A stretch of 64,000 bases of DNA from Cupriavidus sp. YR651 (GTDB lineage Bacteria > Pseudomonadota > Gammaproteobacteria > Burkholderiales > Burkholderiaceae): positions 62,001-126,000 of the forward strand of contig NZ_FMYZ01000015.1 in NCBI RefSeq assembly GCF_900101625.1, read 5' to 3'. The translations under genes and the position numbers were made by a program. The notes under the pieces were generated by a model that searched no databases, was not told the DNA's origin, and saw only the letters and a list, made by a program, of their open reading frames with translations. Shown piece after piece: positions 48,663 through 57,700 of the stretch (positions are counted from its first letter, which is position 1; each line of letters starts with the position of its first letter).

Positions 48663-50261
48663 TCAGTTGTTTTGGAGACCCATGTAAATATTTCCATCCA
48701 GCACAAAGCGATTCCGTCCCGCCCGCTTGGCGCGGTACATGGCGCTGTCCGCACGGTGCAACAGCGGCTCCAGCCCCGGCGCCTCGGGCACCGCGCACAC
48801 CGCGCCCACGCTGATCGTCACGAACGGCTGAACCGGCGTGCCATTGTGGGCAATGCCAAGGTCCCGCACCGCAGCAACCATGCGCCGGGCGATGTTGCGG
48901 GTTTCGTCCTGGGTCGATGCCGGCAGCAACACCGCGAACTCCTCCCCGCCCAGCCGCGCACAGAACTGCGTACCGGTCAGCACCTGCGTCAGGGCCAGCG
49001 CCACCTCGCGCAGGCACTCGTCGCCGCGCGGGTGGCCATAGAGGTCGTTGTATTGCTTGAACAGGTCGACGTCGAGGATCAGCAGGCCCAGTTCCTCGTT
49101 CCGTTCAAACGCCCGTGTGACGGCCGCCAGCGACTCCCGCTGGAAGTAGCGCCGGTTGGGAATGCCCGTCAGCGCGTCGATGTCGAGATCGGCCTGCACG
49201 CGTGACAGGCGCTCCTCGGTCTGGCCCAGCTGCGCGGTCAGCGCCAGTTCGCGCGACTGGTAGCGGCTGATGTCGCGCATGAACACGAGAGTGCCGATCA
49301 CCTTCCCATCCAGCCGGCAGACCGACTCCACGGTCAGCTCGTAGTGCGCTCCGGCAGGAATGCGGGGCGTCGGCGCGGCATCGGGCTCGTCGCAGGTCAG
49401 CGGGACCCACAACGCCTCCGCCCAATGCGCCGGTGGCGGATGGCCGCGACGCAGTTCGGGCAACAGGCGAGCCGCCGCCGGATTGAACTCGACGATCTGG
49501 CCGTCCCGGCCAAGAATCACGCAACCCTCACCGATGGCATCGAACACGCGCAGCCGTGCGTAATGGCCGATATCGTCCAGATGGGTGCGCAGCGCGCAGA
49601 ACCAGACGAGGACGGTCATCAGGGAAAACGTGGCCGGCGTCAGATCGCCGCCCAGCACGCCGGTCCAGCGTTGCAGGTAGGCAATGTGGGTCAGCAGCGG
49701 CAAGGCCAGCCCCCACGCCAGGATATTGCGCCCGCGCCGGGACAATGCGGCGTTGGGCACCTCGGCGGTCAACAGGAAGTACAGGCTCAGCCCGAGCAGC
49801 AGGTAGGACCAGGTGGCCACCAGCGTATAGCCGGCGCCGTGACGAAAGACCGCTCCGGGCGCCACGCCCGGCGGCATCAACTCGATCGATGTCCAGATCC
49901 AGTGGTGGCGTTCGTTGGTGAAGACCAGCACGACGGTCAGCACCGCCGCCAGGACGGGAACCGACAACATCGACCACGGCACCACGAAGCGGGGCCGGCT
50001 CAGGTGCACCATCGCCACCAGCCAGCCGATCGGCACGCCCACGATGCCCACGTACTGGAGCTTGGCCCAGAAGATGCGCCCGGCCAGGTCCGTCGAACTG
50101 ATCTCCAGCAGCCGGCCGCCGCTCCAGATGACCACGCCGCCGGCCAGGACCAGGAAGGCCTTGACGGTGGGGTCATCGCGGCGCGGCCAGGTGGCGACGG
50201 CCATGCCCACACTGCACACCACGGCGATGGTCAGGCAAAGGACGAAAGGATACGATGGCAT
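48663..50261 (-). CDS. membrane diguanylate cyclase: 7TM-PAS-GGDEF
   Basis: The 532-residue protein has seven or eight N-terminal transmembrane helices (residues about 5-220) resembling the HisKA_7TM sensor module. A PAS-like domain (VFDAIGEGCVILGRDGQIVE, VIGTLVFMRDISRYQSREL), a short coiled coil and a GGDEF domain follow. The active loop RLGGEEFAVLLPAS and LDVDLFKQYNDLYGHPRGDE are intact, so c-di-GMP synthesis is expected; no RxxD inhibitory site is present. ATG 50261 is used because the upstream extension lacks helices. The signal sensed by the membrane module is unknown. Confidence 0.87.
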   Translation of the reverse strand: MPSYPFVLCLTIAVVCSVGMAVATWPRRDDPTVKAFLVLAGGVVIWSGGRLLEISSTDLAGRIFWAKLQYVGIVGVPIGWLVAMVHLSRPRFVVPWSMLSVPVLAAVLTVVLVFTNERHHWIWTSIELMPPGVAPGAVFRHGAGYTLVATWSYLLLGLSLYFLLTAEVPNAALSRRGRNILAWGLALPLLTHIAYLQRWTGVLGGDLTPATFSLMTVLVWFCALRTHLDDIGHYARLRVFDAIGEGCVILGRDGQIVEFNPAAARLLPELRRGHPPPAHWAEALWVPLTCDEPDAAPTPRIPAGAHYELTVESVCRLDGKVIGTLVFMRDISRYQSRELALTAQLGQTEERLSRVQADLDIDALTGIPNRRYFQRESLAAVTRAFERNEELGLLILDVDLFKQYNDLYGHPRGDECLREVALALTQVLTGTQFCARLGGEEFAVLLPASTQDETRNIARRMVAAVRDLGIAHNGTPVQPFVTISVGAVCAVPEAPGLEPLLHRADSAMYRAKRAGRNRFVLDGNIYMGLQNN

Positions 50262-50400
50262 GAAAAGGTCGGCCGAACCAGAGCAAGGCCCCGTATCAGG
50301 CGATGCGGGGCGACCCATTATAGGGCGCGACGGTCCGGCCTGGCGACGCGCCCGAGCGCCGCCATCCCCCACTCACGCACCAGACGCATCGGACACCAAC

Positions 50401-50868
50401 GTGCCACTCATCCTTGCCGGACTGGCGTTGATCGCCGCCTTTGTCTACGGCGTCGTCAAGATGTACCAGAAGGTGGCCGCCGCGTTCGGCGTGGTGGCCG
50501 GCGCGGCAGCCGTCATCGCGTTGCTGGCCGCGCTGACCGCGCTTGGCATGATGGCCTTGCGACGCTACCAGGCGGTCCACGGCAAGCGGATCCAGCGCGA
50601 ACGCGTCCTTTCACTGTCGGGCGACTGGGGCAGCCTGCGCGTCGATGCCGAGCGCAAGAATGGTGTGCTGGAAATGGACGGGCAACGGATCGTCATGATC
50701 TTTGCCGACATCGCGCAAGCGCGGGCCGTCCGGCAGGAGAGTGGATGGACGGTGGCCCTGACACTGGACCATCACGCCCAGGCGGATTGGAGCATTCCCG
50801 TCAAGGATGCCGGAACAGCCAGGCGATGGGCCAAGATCTTCACGCTGGCGGCGGCGCAAAAACTCTGA
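50401..50868 (+). CDS. hypothetical membrane protein
   Basis: The 155-residue protein has two N-terminal helices (LILAGLALIAAFVYGVVKMY and VVAGAAAVIALLAALTALGM) and a cytoplasmic C-terminal domain with beta-strand character (SLRVDAERKNGVLEMDGQRI, VMIFADIAQARAVRQESGWT). The start is taken as GTG 50401 because it immediately precedes the first helix; a ribosome site is weak (GGACACCAAC). It is divergent from the GGDEF gene. I do not recognise the family. Confidence 0.6.
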   Translation: MPLILAGLALIAAFVYGVVKMYQKVAAAFGVVAGAAAVIALLAALTALGMMALRRYQAVHGKRIQRERVLSLSGDWGSLRVDAERKNGVLEMDGQRIVMIFADIAQARAVRQESGWTVALTLDHHAQADWSIPVKDAGTARRWAKIFTLAAAQKL

Positions 50869-50994
50869 CGTTGCCTCCCGCCGTCCACATCATGCTGCAG
50901 CCAGTGTAGGCGACCGGCCGGCGTTGCCAAACCCGGTGACGCGCCGCGATTTTCGACTAAGCTGTTTCCACCGCATCCCCTCATGAGGACCCGC

Positions 50995-51378
50995 ATGACC
51001 CTGCTCCGACGCCAATCGACCCGTCACCTATCCGTGCTCCGTTCCGTGTCGCGCCGCATGTCTGGCCACGTCGCCGCAAGCGCGCTCGTGTTCTCCACCG
51101 TTGTGGCCGGCTGTGCGGCCCAGCCGCCCGCGGCGCCGGTCGCCAACCCGGGTCCGCAAGGCAGTCGCGGGACGCCCGAGGGCTGCCAGGCCGACAAGCT
51201 TGGCGACGATGCGCTGATCGGCAAGACCGAAGCCGACGCCATCGCCTTGCTCAAGGGCTGCGCGTGGCGATTCGGCAACCGCGAGGGCCAGAGCATGCCC
51301 GGCACGATGGATTACAACCCGCAACGCCGCACGCTCGATGTGCTGGGGGGCAAGGTCACGGCCGTGCGCCGGGGCTGA
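50995..51378 (+). CDS. I78-family peptidase-inhibitor-like lipoprotein
   Basis: The 127-residue protein has a long basic n-region, a lipoprotein box VVAGC (cysteine near residue 40) and a C-terminal ~60-residue domain (GCQADKLGDDALIGKTEADA, then MPGTMDYNPQRRTLDVLGGK and VTAVRRG). The DYNPxRLxV...G-xVxxVxxG ending is the I78 (Elastase inhibitor AFLEI) signature. GAGGACCCGC before ATG 50995 fixes the start over ATG 50983. It is likely an outer-membrane-anchored periplasmic protein; inhibitory activity is unproven for most members. Confidence 0.75.
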   Translation: MTLLRRQSTRHLSVLRSVSRRMSGHVAASALVFSTVVAGCAAQPPAAPVANPGPQGSRGTPEGCQADKLGDDALIGKTEADAIALLKGCAWRFGNREGQSMPGTMDYNPQRRTLDVLGGKVTAVRRG

Positions 51379-51463
51379 GGCGACGGGGACGGCGAGGCGG
51401 CCGGGCGCGACGACGTCGCTGATCGCATCGACCGTCCATGTTCGGCATCATCATCGGTGTCGT

Positions 51464-52384
51464 TCACGTCTTCTCGGGCACGCTCAGCACGCCTTCAGCC
51501 GCTGCAGGCAAACCCCGGACAAATGCGCGGAGCGCTTCGCCGATCTCGTGCGGCGAATCTTCCTGCAGATAGTGCACGCCACCGACGGTCACCTCCCGCT
51601 GGTTCGGCCACGTACGGCTGAACGCCAGCGCACGCCCGGTGAGCAGCGCGCCCGGCTCCGCGCTGACCAGCAGCTTCGGCAATTCGCTCGCGGCCAGCCA
51701 GTTGCCATACGCCTCGACCACCGCCGCCACGTCTTCCGGATCGCCATCGATCGGCAGGTCCCGCGCCAGCGACAGCGTCGGCAGGCGCGATGCCCGCGTG
51801 GCGAACGGCTTCCGGTACACCGCCATTTCCTCCGCCGACAGCGGCCGCAATACGCTGCGCGGCAGCACGGTCTCGACAAACGCGTTGTCGTCGAGGATCA
51901 GCCGTTCGCCGGCATCGCCACGCAACGCCCGGAAGATCTGCTCGCGGGCTGGCGGAAAATCGCTCCAGCGCCGCGGCTGCACCAGCGCCTCCATATAGGC
52001 GATGGCGCGCACGCGCGACGGATGCCGGCGCGCCCAGTGAAAGCCGAGCGCCGAACCCCAGTCATGCAGGACCAGCGTGACCTGTCCCGTCGGCAAGACC
52101 GCCTCGAACCATGCATCCAGATAGCGCGCGAAATCGGCAAACCGGCAGGCGCCCTCCGGGGCCGGCGCGGAATCGCCAAAGCCGGGCAGGTCCGGCGCCA
52201 GGCAGTGGCCCAGGTCGCTCACATGGGGAATGATGTTGCGCCACAGGTAGGCGGACGTCGGATTGCCATGAAGGAAGACGATGGCTTCACCGCTACCGGT
52301 ATCGACGTAGCTGAAGTCGATGCCGGCAACTGTCACGCGCTGGCGCGGGTGGTTATCCAGTGGGGAAATGGCAGGTGCGGACAT
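51464..52384 (-). CDS. haloalkane dehalogenase (LinB/DhaA-type)
   Basis: The 306-residue alpha/beta hydrolase has all haloalkane-dehalogenase active-site residues in their usual positions. Nucleophile Asp108 and halide-binding Trp109 are in VLHDWGSALGFHWARRH, second halide residue Asn41 in FLHGNPTSAYLWRN, acid Glu132 in AYMEALVQP, and base His271 in GVHYLQEDSPHEIG. This is the subfamily II arrangement (Asp-His-Glu). It would cleave carbon-halogen bonds of haloalkanes to alcohols plus halide. It is divergent from a MocR-type regulator 83 bases away, which may control it. The natural substrate is unknown. Confidence 0.9.
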   Translation of the reverse strand: MSAPAISPLDNHPRQRVTVAGIDFSYVDTGSGEAIVFLHGNPTSAYLWRNIIPHVSDLGHCLAPDLPGFGDSAPAPEGACRFADFARYLDAWFEAVLPTGQVTLVLHDWGSALGFHWARRHPSRVRAIAYMEALVQPRRWSDFPPAREQIFRALRGDAGERLILDDNAFVETVLPRSVLRPLSAEEMAVYRKPFATRASRLPTLSLARDLPIDGDPEDVAAVVEAYGNWLAASELPKLLVSAEPGALLTGRALAFSRTWPNQREVTVGGVHYLQEDSPHEIGEALRAFVRGLPAAAEGVLSVPEKT

Positions 52385-52467
52385 GGCGTTTGACTCACGT
52401 TGGGTTGCGATGACCCAATGCTAGAATCCCGACCGGCTCAGTATAAGAACCGGATTCCGGAGATTCC

Positions 52468-53940
52468 ATGGAACCAGTTTTCGCGCTTGAGATTGCCCTG
52501 CCCCCACGGGGATCGCGCACGCTGCTGCGCGCCTTGCATGGCCAGTTGCGTGCGGCGATTCTTGACGGGCGCCTGGCGCCGGGGCTGCGCCTGCCATCGA
52601 GCCGGGAACTGGCCGGGCACTACGCCATCGCGCGCAATACGGTCATTGCCGTCTACGACCTGTTGCTGAGCGAGGGCTACGTCACCACGCAGCCCGGCGG
52701 CGGCACCTTCGTGGCTGCGGTGGTTTCGCCGGAGCGTACCCGCAAGCCGGCCTTGCAACAGCCATCCGACGATGCCCGCCTGCAAGCGCTGATGCGCGAT
52801 TTGCCGCCCGTCATCCGCATGGCACCGACCCGGTCGTTCGACCACGACTTCGTGCTCGGCCTGCCTGACAAACACGAATTCCCCTTCGACATCTGGCGCC
52901 GGCTTTCCGGGCGGGCGCTGCGCGCGCTGTCGAAAGCCCCGGCCAGCTATGCCGAGCCCGAAGGACGCGCCGGCTTGCGCGAAGCCATCGCCAGTCATGT
53001 CTCGTTTGCCCGGGCGGTGGCGTGCGGCGCCGACGATATCGTCGTCACCGCCGGAGCCCAGCAGGCTTTCAATCTGATCGCCCGCGTGCTGGTCACGCCC
53101 GGCAAGACCGTGGTGGCCGTGGAGGACCCCGGCTATCCGCCGATGCGCAACGCCTTCCTGGCCGCCGGCGCGACGCTGGCGCCAGTACGCGTGGATGCGG
53201 ACGGCCTGGTTGTCGATGAGATCCCGCCCACGGCGCGCGTGATTTGCGTGACGCCCTCACACCAGTTCCCCCTCGGAGTCACCATGTCGATGCCTCGACG
53301 GCAGGCGTTGCTGGACTTCGCGCGCCGGCATCAGGCCGTGGTGATCGAAGACGACTACGACAGCGAATTCCGGCACGGCGGCCGCACGCTGGACGCGCTG
53401 CAGACGCTGGACCAGGACCAGTCGGTCTGGTACGTCGGCACGTTCTCGAAAAGCCTGTTTCCGGAATTGCGACTCGGCTACGTGGTGGTGCCGCCGTGGG
53501 CGCATGCGGCCGTCGTCGGCGCGCGGCAATGCATGGACTGGCACAGCCCGCCGCTGGCGCAGGACACGCTGGCCGCCTTCATGGCCGAAGGCCACCTGGC
53601 CCGGCACATCCGCAAGATGCGCACGATCTACAGCGCACGCCGCGAGGCGTTGCTGCTGGCACTGCGGCGCCATTGCGCGGGACGGATCACCGCCATCCCG
53701 CCCGATGCCGGCCTGCATCTTGGTGCGTCGCTGGAGGGACCGCTGCGCGCGGAAGCCGTGGCCGAGGCCGCCGCACGGGCTGGCATCCGCGTCCATGCGC
53801 TTGGCGGATTCGCCATCGGCAAGACCCCGGCCCCCAATGCGCTGGGCTTCGGCTTCGGCATGATCGATGCGGCGCGCATCGAACCGGCGATTCGGAGACT
53901 GGCCGGCAAACTGGCCGGCTGCCTCGGCCAGTCAACGTGA
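52468..53940 (+). CDS. MocR-type (PdxR-like) GntR/aminotransferase regulator
   Basis: The 490-residue regulator has a GntR winged helix (LHGQLRAAILDGRLAPGLRL, PSSRELAGHYAIARNTVIAV, YVTTQPGGGTFV) joined by a linker to an aminotransferase-fold domain. The PLP-lysine motif is VGTFSKSLFPELRLGY, and TPSHQFPLGVTMSMPRRQAL and VIEDDYDSEFRHGG are also visible. It is divergent from the haloalkane dehalogenase gene with an 83-base gap, so dehalogenase control is plausible; control of pyridoxal or amino-acid genes elsewhere is the alternative. Confidence 0.88.
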   Translation: MEPVFALEIALPPRGSRTLLRALHGQLRAAILDGRLAPGLRLPSSRELAGHYAIARNTVIAVYDLLLSEGYVTTQPGGGTFVAAVVSPERTRKPALQQPSDDARLQALMRDLPPVIRMAPTRSFDHDFVLGLPDKHEFPFDIWRRLSGRALRALSKAPASYAEPEGRAGLREAIASHVSFARAVACGADDIVVTAGAQQAFNLIARVLVTPGKTVVAVEDPGYPPMRNAFLAAGATLAPVRVDADGLVVDEIPPTARVICVTPSHQFPLGVTMSMPRRQALLDFARRHQAVVIEDDYDSEFRHGGRTLDALQTLDQDQSVWYVGTFSKSLFPELRLGYVVVPPWAHAAVVGARQCMDWHSPPLAQDTLAAFMAEGHLARHIRKMRTIYSARREALLLALRRHCAGRITAIPPDAGLHLGASLEGPLRAEAVAEAAARAGIRVHALGGFAIGKTPAPNALGFGFGMIDAARIEPAIRRLAGKLAGCLGQST

Positions 53941-53960
53941 ACGGATGCCCGTTGATGTCG

Positions 53961-54473
53961 TCACTTGGCGCGGCTGCGGTCTCCACCGCGCGAGTCGACG
54001 ATGATCATGGTGCGATCCAGCACCCCGGCATCATCGAAGTAGGCGCTGAAGTGCGCCGGCTGGTAGCCCGCCACATACATGCGATACGACCACGCCTCGC
54101 GCTTCATCAGCGAGTAGTACTGAACCGGCTCGCGCGGCATGCCGAAGCGTTCGGCAATATCGCGCTTGGTCCACACACCGGGGCGGGCCTCATAGATCTC
54201 CTTCTCGGTCAGCATCTGCCGGAAGCTCGCCAGCTTGCCGCTGGCATCGAAATCCGCCGCGTAAACCTCAAAGCCGTAAGGCTGCTTCGAGTAAATCCAG
54301 CGTTGGGTGCCGTTGGCCAGCTGATAGGTTTCCGTGGGCGCGCCGAACGTATCGCGCACGGTACTTTGCGGGCCGCCGATCAACTTCTGCCCGGTCTCCA
54401 CGGGCTGCAGCGATGCGCAGGCGGCAAGCACCACGGCGGCGATGCCCATCCAGACAGGTAAGCGGTATTGCAT
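53961..54473 (-). CDS. hypothetical lipoprotein with repeated BamE/OmlA-like modules
   Basis: The 170-residue protein has a lipoprotein signal ending VLAAC (cysteine near residue 19) and two tandem copies of a short module: GPQSTVRDTFGAPTETYQLA with GTQRWIYSKQPYGFEVYAAD, then TKRDIAERFGMPREPVQYYS with REAWSYRMYVAGYQPAHFSA. The pattern (Gxp...W.Y...) is like SmpA/OmlA (BamE-type) outer-membrane lipoproteins. GGAGGAAGGCC precedes ATG 54473. It lies downstream of a small membrane gene and an MFS gene on the same strand. It is probably an outer-membrane assembly or stability factor. Confidence 0.8.
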   Translation of the reverse strand: MQYRLPVWMGIAAVVLAACASLQPVETGQKLIGGPQSTVRDTFGAPTETYQLANGTQRWIYSKQPYGFEVYAADFDASGKLASFRQMLTEKEIYEARPGVWTKRDIAERFGMPREPVQYYSLMKREAWSYRMYVAGYQPAHFSAYFDDAGVLDRTMIIVDSRGGDRSRAK

Positions 54474-54606
54474 GGCCTTCCTCCAGTGTCGACGCGGCGT
54501 GCGGGAAGCGCACAGGGTGCCATGCCAAGCATAGCCCACGCACGCCAGACCGGCGCACACCGATCCTGCAACGTAAACACGCGAGGGCCGGGGATTATTC
54601 CCTCGA

Positions 54607-54768
54607 CTATCCGCAGAAGGCCAGCAGCGCCGTCCACGCCGCCGCGCTGCCGGGATCGAGCCATGCCGCGCCGGCCATGGCGCACGCCGCGGCGATGACC
54701 ATGACCGCGACAACCGCGGCAACGATGGCCACGGCAAGACGACGGCCCCACGGGCGATGCGCTGTCAC
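54607..54768 (-). CDS. 53-residue membrane protein coupled to the MFS gene
   Basis: GTG 54768 overlaps the TGA of the MFS gene (GTGA) and has GGAGG seven bases upstream. The frame runs to TAG 54607-54609. The product has a basic start (TAHRPWGRRL) and one long hydrophobic helix (AVAIVAAVVAVMVIAAACAM) and may re-enter the membrane at AAAWTALLAFCG. Coupling and a strong ribosome site argue that it is real despite its size. No family is recognised; it may be a small accessory subunit of the transporter. Confidence 0.6.
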   Translation of the reverse strand: MTAHRPWGRRLAVAIVAAVVAVMVIAAACAMAGAAWLDPGSAAAWTALLAFCG

Positions 54769-56045
54769 GTCCGCGCCTCCCGCCAGCCGGCGCGCACGAT
54801 CTCGCGGTCGTCGATCGGCCAGTGCAGCGCGGCGGCCACCACGCCCAGCGCCATCGCGCCCATCCAGACGAGGTCATAGGAGCGCGTCATCTCGAACACC
54901 AGACCGCCCAGCCAGACCCCGAAGAACGATCCCAGTTGGTGGCCGAAGAACACGAATCCGAACAGCGTGGTGATGTAGCGCACGCCGAAGACCTGCGAGA
55001 GGATGCCGCTGGTCAGCGGCACAGTGCCCAGCCACAGGAATCCCATCACGGCGGCAAACGCGTAGAGACTCGCCTGGCTCACCGGCAGCAGCACAAACAG
55101 CGCCATCGCCGACGTGCGCGCCAGATAGATGCCAGCCAGCAGGTACTTCTTGGTATGGCGTCCGCCCAGCAGCCCGAACACGGTGGTACCGGCCACATTG
55201 GCCAGCGCGATGATGGCCAGCGCGACCATGCCATCGGCCGGCCGCATCCCCTTGTCGAGCAGGTACGCGGGGAGGTGGCTGGCGATGAAGGCGAGCTGGA
55301 ATCCACAGGCGAGGAAGCCGAGGTTCAGCAGCCAGAATCCGGAATGCCCGAAGGCCTCGCGCACCGCGTCCAACAGGGGCAACTCGGCCGCGGCGCCAGC
55401 GGCGGCGGTGCCACCGGACGCGGGCGCGCGGTCCTGGAATGGCAGCGCCAATGGCAACAGGACGGCTGCCGTGACGGCCAGAATCGTCAGCGCGCTGCGC
55501 CAGCCCCCGTGGGACAGCAGCGCCTGGGCCGCCGGCACCAGCAGGAACTGTCCGATCCCACCCATCGCTCCGGCCAGACCGAGCGTCTGGCTGCGCCGCG
55601 CCGGCGACACCATGCGGCTCAGCGCGCCGTACACCACGCCGAATGTCGTGCCTGACAGTGCAATGCCGATGCACAGGCCCGCAGACCAGACGAAGGCCGA
55701 CGGGGTGGACGCCTGCGCCATCAGGAACAGGCCGATGGCGTAGAGCGCGATGCCCGCCACCATCACCCTGGCCGATCCGAAGCGGTCGGCCACCATGCCC
55801 GTGAAGGGTTGCGCCAGGCCCCAGGTCAGGTTCTGGACGGCCATCGCGAATCCGAAAGTCTCGCGGGTCCAGCCGCGATCCGTGATGATCGGCAGGAGGA
55901 ACAGCCCCTGCACGTGGCGCACGCCGAGCGCGAGCCCCATGACCAGCCCGCCGGCCAGCAGCAGGAACCAGGCCTCGCGCCACCATGGCGCGGTCGATGC
56001 GGCCACCGATGCGTCGGCGGCATGGGAGGGGAAACGTTGGGTCAT
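54765..56045 (-). CDS. MFS transporter
   Basis: The 426-residue major-facilitator protein has twelve predicted helices, GMVADRFGSARVMVAGIALY as the loop 2-3 signature, and a central loop rich in Ala/Gly between helices 6 and 7. It resembles oxalate/formate or monocarboxylate-type exchangers with LGVRHVQGLFLLPIITDRGW at the start. ATG 56045 is the best start but lacks a strong ribosome site. It is divergent from a LysR regulator (176-base gap), which probably controls it together with the small coupled gene. The substrate is unknown. Confidence 0.87.
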   Translation of the reverse strand: MTQRFPSHAADASVAASTAPWWREAWFLLLAGGLVMGLALGVRHVQGLFLLPIITDRGWTRETFGFAMAVQNLTWGLAQPFTGMVADRFGSARVMVAGIALYAIGLFLMAQASTPSAFVWSAGLCIGIALSGTTFGVVYGALSRMVSPARRSQTLGLAGAMGGIGQFLLVPAAQALLSHGGWRSALTILAVTAAVLLPLALPFQDRAPASGGTAAAGAAAELPLLDAVREAFGHSGFWLLNLGFLACGFQLAFIASHLPAYLLDKGMRPADGMVALAIIALANVAGTTVFGLLGGRHTKKYLLAGIYLARTSAMALFVLLPVSQASLYAFAAVMGFLWLGTVPLTSGILSQVFGVRYITTLFGFVFFGHQLGSFFGVWLGGLVFEMTRSYDLVWMGAMALGVVAAALHWPIDDREIVRAGWREART

Positions 56046-56221
56046 GGCAGTGGGGTCGCTGAGTGAATGGGATTTCCGGCCGGACGATGGCCTTATTTCA
56101 TGCCACCGGCGCGCGATGCTCAACCGACTTATCGGTCGTCCAGACATGCGTGATACGCATGGCAAGCGATGGCGATCCCGTGCTGTAATGGGGTTCTCGT
56201 CGTTGCCCATGAGGACGTGTC

Positions 56222-57157
56222 ATGTCGGTCCCGCTCGTTCGGCTGTTCTCGCTCGACCTGCTCAAGGGCTTTGTTGCCGTGGGCCGGCGCATGAGCATCA
56301 CCCTCGCCGCCGATGACCTCTGCCTCACGCAGTCGGCCGTCAGCCGGCAGATCCGCGCGCTGGAGGACCAGCTCCAGGTGCGGCTGTTCGTCCGGCAGCA
56401 TCGCGGCGTGGCGTTCACCCCCGAGGGCGAACGGCTCTTCCGCAGCGCCGATGGCGCCCTGCAGCAACTGCAGGACGTGGCTGCGGAAGTCCGCAAGCGC
56501 GATGGCCGGCAGCCGGTCACGGTGACCGCCAGCATCGGCGTGGCGGGGTTGTGGCTGCTGCCACGGCTTGGCACGCTGCAACGCAGCTATCCGCAACTGG
56601 ACGTCCGCCTGTCGGCGAGCAACCAGATCAGCGACCTGCGTGCCGACGGCATCGACCTGGCGATTCGCTATTGCCGGCAGGCCGCGGCACCGCCGGACGC
56701 CATCCACCTGTTTGACGAGACCATCGCGCCGGTTGCGCATCCGTCGCTGGGTGCGCATCGGGTCCAGTCCGCCGAAGCGCTGGCGCAACTGCCGCTGCTG
56801 GAATTCGATGACCCGCGCCCCTGGCTGCACTGGCGTAGCTGGCTGAGCGCGCAGGGCTACCGGCAGGCCAGCAAGCGCGGCATCCTGCGCTTCAACCAGT
56901 ACGACCAGATGATTCACGCGGCGCTGGCCGGACAAGGTGTGGCGCTGGGCCGGCTGCAACTGATCCAGCCGCTGATCGACGGCGGGCAACTCGCCGTGGT
57001 GCCCACGACCGGCGCGGCGGTGTCGAGCCCCAACGCGTTCTGGCTGATCCATGCCTCCGGGCAACCACGGCCTGACGTGCAGCACGTGGCGGCATGGATT
57101 CAGGCGGAGGCCGCCAAGGTGACGATCGGCGCCGCCTCGGCGCATCAGGAGTGCTGA
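56222..57157 (+). CDS. LysR-family regulator (GcvA-like)
   Basis: The 311-residue regulator has an N-terminal helix-turn-helix (LKGFVAVGRRMSITLAADDL, CLTQSAVSRQIRALEDQLQV, RLFVRQHRGVAFTPEGERLF), typical of the GcvA branch, and a periplasmic-binding-like effector domain. It is divergent from the MFS gene and probably regulates it. Its 3' end overlaps the convergent DUF2917 gene by 13 bases. The inducer is unknown. Confidence 0.88.
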   Translation: MSVPLVRLFSLDLLKGFVAVGRRMSITLAADDLCLTQSAVSRQIRALEDQLQVRLFVRQHRGVAFTPEGERLFRSADGALQQLQDVAAEVRKRDGRQPVTVTASIGVAGLWLLPRLGTLQRSYPQLDVRLSASNQISDLRADGIDLAIRYCRQAAAPPDAIHLFDETIAPVAHPSLGAHRVQSAEALAQLPLLEFDDPRPWLHWRSWLSAQGYRQASKRGILRFNQYDQMIHAALAGQGVALGRLQLIQPLIDGGQLAVVPTTGAAVSSPNAFWLIHASGQPRPDVQHVAAWIQAEAAKVTIGAASAHQEC

Positions 57158-57441
57158 GTCGCGCCCCAGCGCCACCCCAGGCGCATGCGCGCCGTCTTGT
57201 CGACGTCGCCACACGTGATCTGGCACAGCGTGACGTTCGACTTTCCCAACGCGGTCAGGAAGTAGATCGCATCCTCCGTGACGCGATGGCGCTGTCCCGC
57301 CTCCAGCACGATATCGGGCGATGCCGTCCGGCGGCGGCCTTCCATCGTCAGCCACAGATTGCCGTGGCGACACATCACCTCCGCGCCGACGCGCAGCGAT
57401 ACCGGCACGCACTCTTGTTCCATCAGCAGCGTCATTGACAT
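57145..57441 (-). CDS. DUF2917 family protein
   Basis: The 98-residue protein has the DUF2917 pattern: VSLRVGAEVMCRHGNLWLTM followed by SPDIVLEAGQRHRVTEDAIYF, which suggests a small cupin-like beta fold. No signal or transmembrane helix is present. GGAGCCCGCC before ATG 57441 fixes the start. DUF2917 genes are common in Cupriavidus, Ralstonia and Burkholderia and have no known function. Confidence 0.85.
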   Translation of the reverse strand: MSMTLLMEQECVPVSLRVGAEVMCRHGNLWLTMEGRRRTASPDIVLEAGQRHRVTEDAIYFLTALGKSNVTLCQITCGDVDKTARMRLGWRWGATQHS

Positions 57442-57700
57442 GGCGGGCTCCCAGTGATGACTGCATTGTGGAAGCCGGCCGCATCGCCTGCCATGACGAA
57501 TGCGGCGCGCACGCATGACATGACTGAATGCCTGGCACCGCGACCGTCGACGAAGAATGTGTCAGTCAACGTGCCGTCGGTGCGAGATTGGCGAAATCCA
57601 GTATCTGACGGATCAAGATTCCCCGAGGACATCCGATAAGATGAGCGTCGGCGCATCTGGCGCCCGAAACCTGCCCCAAGATCCGACCCCCGTCACACCC

